Of a stretch of DNA of 6,752 nt, positions 5,561 to 6,752 are shown one piece after another. Source of the stretch: Flavihumibacter sp. (lineage in GTDB: Bacteria > Bacteroidota > Bacteroidia > Chitinophagales > Chitinophagaceae); assembly GCA_025455285.1 (NCBI GenBank), contig JALOMU010000400.1, positions 1-6,752 on the forward strand, written 5' to 3'. The notes beneath the pieces were generated by a model. That model saw only the letters and a program-made list of their open reading frames with translations. It was not told the origin of the DNA and searched no databases. The position numbers and the translations under genes are program-made. The first letter of the stretch is position 1, and each line of letters begins with the position of its first letter.

Positions 5561-6355
5561 ATGAATATTCTTGATACTATAGTAGCTGCCAAACGAAAGG
5601 AAGTAGAGGAGCGTAAGCACAGCCAACCGCTGGATTTATTCGAAAAAAAAGAGCATTTTCACAGAACAACTTTTTCGTTGGCCGAATTTTTAAAAGATCC
5701 TTCCAAATCCGGTATCATTGCTGAATTCAAGCGGAAATCACCCTCCAAGGGAATCATCAATGGAACTGCGGATTTGCGGGAAGTTACAGCAGCTTATGCC
5801 AGGTTGGGTGCATCAGCTATTTCTATTTTAACAGATTCCGAATTTTTTGGAGGTTTTTCCCAGGATCTGATGGATGCCCGATCCCTGAATATACCGCTGC
5901 TCAGAAAGGATTTTATAATTGATCCGTACCAGATTTTTGAAGCCAGGGCGATTGGGGCGGATGTTATCCTGCTCATTGCAGCTTGCCTGACACCGGAAGA
6001 AACAAGAAAGCTGGCTATGCTTGCTGCTGAATTGCAATTAAGTGTGTTATTGGAATTACACGATGAGGAAGAGCTCGGACATGTAAATGAGTTTACACCA
6101 ATCATTGGGATCAATAACCGAAACCTGAAAACCTTCGAAGTGAATATTGAAAAAAGCCTGGAAATGGCAGCCAAATTGCCTTCGAATGCTATAAAAGTGG
6201 CTGAAAGCGGAATTGATAAAATTGCTACTATTCAATTGTTCAGGGAAAACGGGTTCGATGGATTTTTGATTGGCGAGCAGTTCATGAAAGCTAACGATCC
6301 TGCAACAGCATTTGAATTATTTATTCAGGAGTTAAACGCAAGTAAAGTTGGTTAA
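5561..6355 (+). CDS. trpC: Indole-3-glycerol-phosphate synthase
   Basis: This complete 264-residue TIM-barrel enzyme decarboxylates and cyclises carboxyphenylamino-deoxyribulose phosphate to indole-glycerol phosphate. Family motifs in order: MNILDTIVAAKRKEVEERK; AEFKRKSPSKG at 54-64 (E55 and K57 correspond to the catalytic Glu/Lys pair); LRKDF with K116, the general-acid lysine; LLELHDEEEL with E165; GINNRNL at 183-189; VAESGI with E215 and S216, which contacts phosphate; and FLIGEQFM at 235-242 near the C-terminal phosphate site. All expected active-site residues are visible. It is a stand-alone TrpC, not the TrpC-TrpF fusion of enterics. The ATG at 5561 follows the trpD stop by 3 nt, which suggests translational coupling, so the trpD frameshift (early stop at 5475) could reduce its translation. 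Confidence 0.97.
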   Translation: MNILDTIVAAKRKEVEERKHSQPLDLFEKKEHFHRTTFSLAEFLKDPSKSGIIAEFKRKSPSKGIINGTADLREVTAAYARLGASAISILTDSEFFGGFSQDLMDARSLNIPLLRKDFIIDPYQIFEARAIGADVILLIAACLTPEETRKLAMLAAELQLSVLLELHDEEELGHVNEFTPIIGINNRNLKTFEVNIEKSLEMAAKLPSNAIKVAESGIDKIATIQLFRENGFDGFLIGEQFMKANDPATAFELFIQELNASKVG

Positions 6356-6430
6356 TCCCTCGGGACTGATACTCCCGTGATTACATAATACATGTCAATT
6401 GAAGAAACGTAACACTTAAAAAGAAATTGC

Positions 6431-6752
6431 ATGATGAGAGTAAAGGTTTGTGGTATGACCCAGCTGCAACAGGTAGATCAACTGGAGGAACTGGGGGCTA
6501 CATTCGCCGGTTTTATTTTTTATCCAAGGAGCCCCCGATATGTGCTTCGTTACCTGACAACCAATGAGCTGAAAAAAGAAAAAAAGATCAACAAAGTGGG
6601 GGTGTTTGTGAATTCGGGTGTGGAAGAAGTGATTCAGATGGTGGATGAATGCAGGCTTCATATGGTGCAATTGCATGGGGATGAATCGCCGAAGTACTGC
6701 GAAAAAATAGCAGACTATGTGTCGGTAGTGAAAGCGTTCCGCCTCAGCGAAA
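6431..6752 (+). CDS. trpF: Phosphoribosylanthranilate isomerase, N-terminal part (runs off window end)
   Basis: The first 107 codons of a TIM-barrel isomerase are present. TrpF performs the Amadori rearrangement of phosphoribosyl-anthranilate. The N-terminus MMRVKVCGMT carries the catalytic cysteine in KVCGMT (C7 from the first ATG, C6 from the second). It is followed by GFIFYPRSPRYV (typical of the family, with the conserved Arg), KVGVFVN and MVQLHGDES. The catalytic Asp lies beyond the window. Two adjacent ATGs at 6431 and 6434 are both possible; family starts usually place one residue before K/R-V-K-V-C-G, which slightly favours 6434. It is preceded by a 75-nt gap after trpC, the largest between structural genes of the operon. 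The gap holds a weak hairpin (6361-6377) with no T-run and no recognisable promoter. Confidence 0.95.
   Translation, partial: MMRVKVCGMTQLQQVDQLEELGATFAGFIFYPRSPRYVLRYLTTNELKKEKKINKVGVFVNSGVEEVIQMVDECRLHMVQLHGDESPKYCEKIADYVSVVKAFRLSE

Noticed and set aside
6357..6378. Possible terminator between trpC and trpF
   Set aside because: CGGGA (6361-6365) pairs with TCCCG (6373-6377), but the stem is only 5 bp with a 7-base loop and there is no T-run. trpF continues the operon just downstream.
1..6752. Novel defence, mobile or CRISPR-like system
   Set aside because: All sequence is accounted for by his/trp biosynthesis, two small minus-strand enzymes and the attenuator. No transposase, integrase, inverted terminal repeats, spacer arrays or tRNA were seen.

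Overview
The window is ordinary bacterial chromosome from the phylum Bacteroidetes, probably near the Chitinophagaceae. The evidence is the protein style (a fused HAD/IGPD HisB of Bacteroidetes type, PIAGT-type TrpE), the absence of Shine-Dalgarno sites before most genes, and a TTTG / TAnnTTTG-like promoter. These placements are by recognition only, with no database search.

Layout: (1) 1-1430, plus strand: the 3-prime end of hisC and a complete bifunctional hisB, the tail of a histidine operon. (2) 1432-2356, minus strand: a small GNAT acetyltransferase (2356 to 2072) followed after 15 nt by an NAD(P)-binding NmrA/SDR-like protein (2061 to 1432), probably one transcript. This pair converges on hisB with a single base between the stop codons and diverges from the trp operon. 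(3) 2391-2561: the trp control region, with a promoter candidate, an unannotated 20-residue leader peptide with three consecutive Trp codons, competing hairpins and an intrinsic terminator. This is a complete ribosome-mediated attenuator. (4) 2560-6752, plus strand: trpE, trpG, trpD, trpC and the start of trpF in pathway order. Together they convert chorismate to anthranilate (TrpE/TrpG), then phosphoribosyl-anthranilate (TrpD), carboxyphenylamino-deoxyribulose phosphate (TrpF) and indole-glycerol phosphate (TrpC). trpB and trpA are not in the window and may follow it.

Two genes of the trp operon look damaged. trpE lacks its usual first ~20-25 codons: the conserved part starts directly at the terminator U-tract, and an in-frame stop lies just upstream. 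trpD is broken by a frameshift at about 5354-5359, where a short segment also appears to be missing; both halves are otherwise well conserved. Either this organism's tryptophan pathway is decaying or relies on unusual initiation, or the underlying sequence has small deletions at a hairpin and at a short direct repeat. A five-unit heptamer repeat (GTGAGAT-like) fills the trpG-trpD junction. I found no tRNA, rRNA, CRISPR array, insertion sequence or defence system. The most interesting content is the leader/attenuator and its abnormal junction with trpE.
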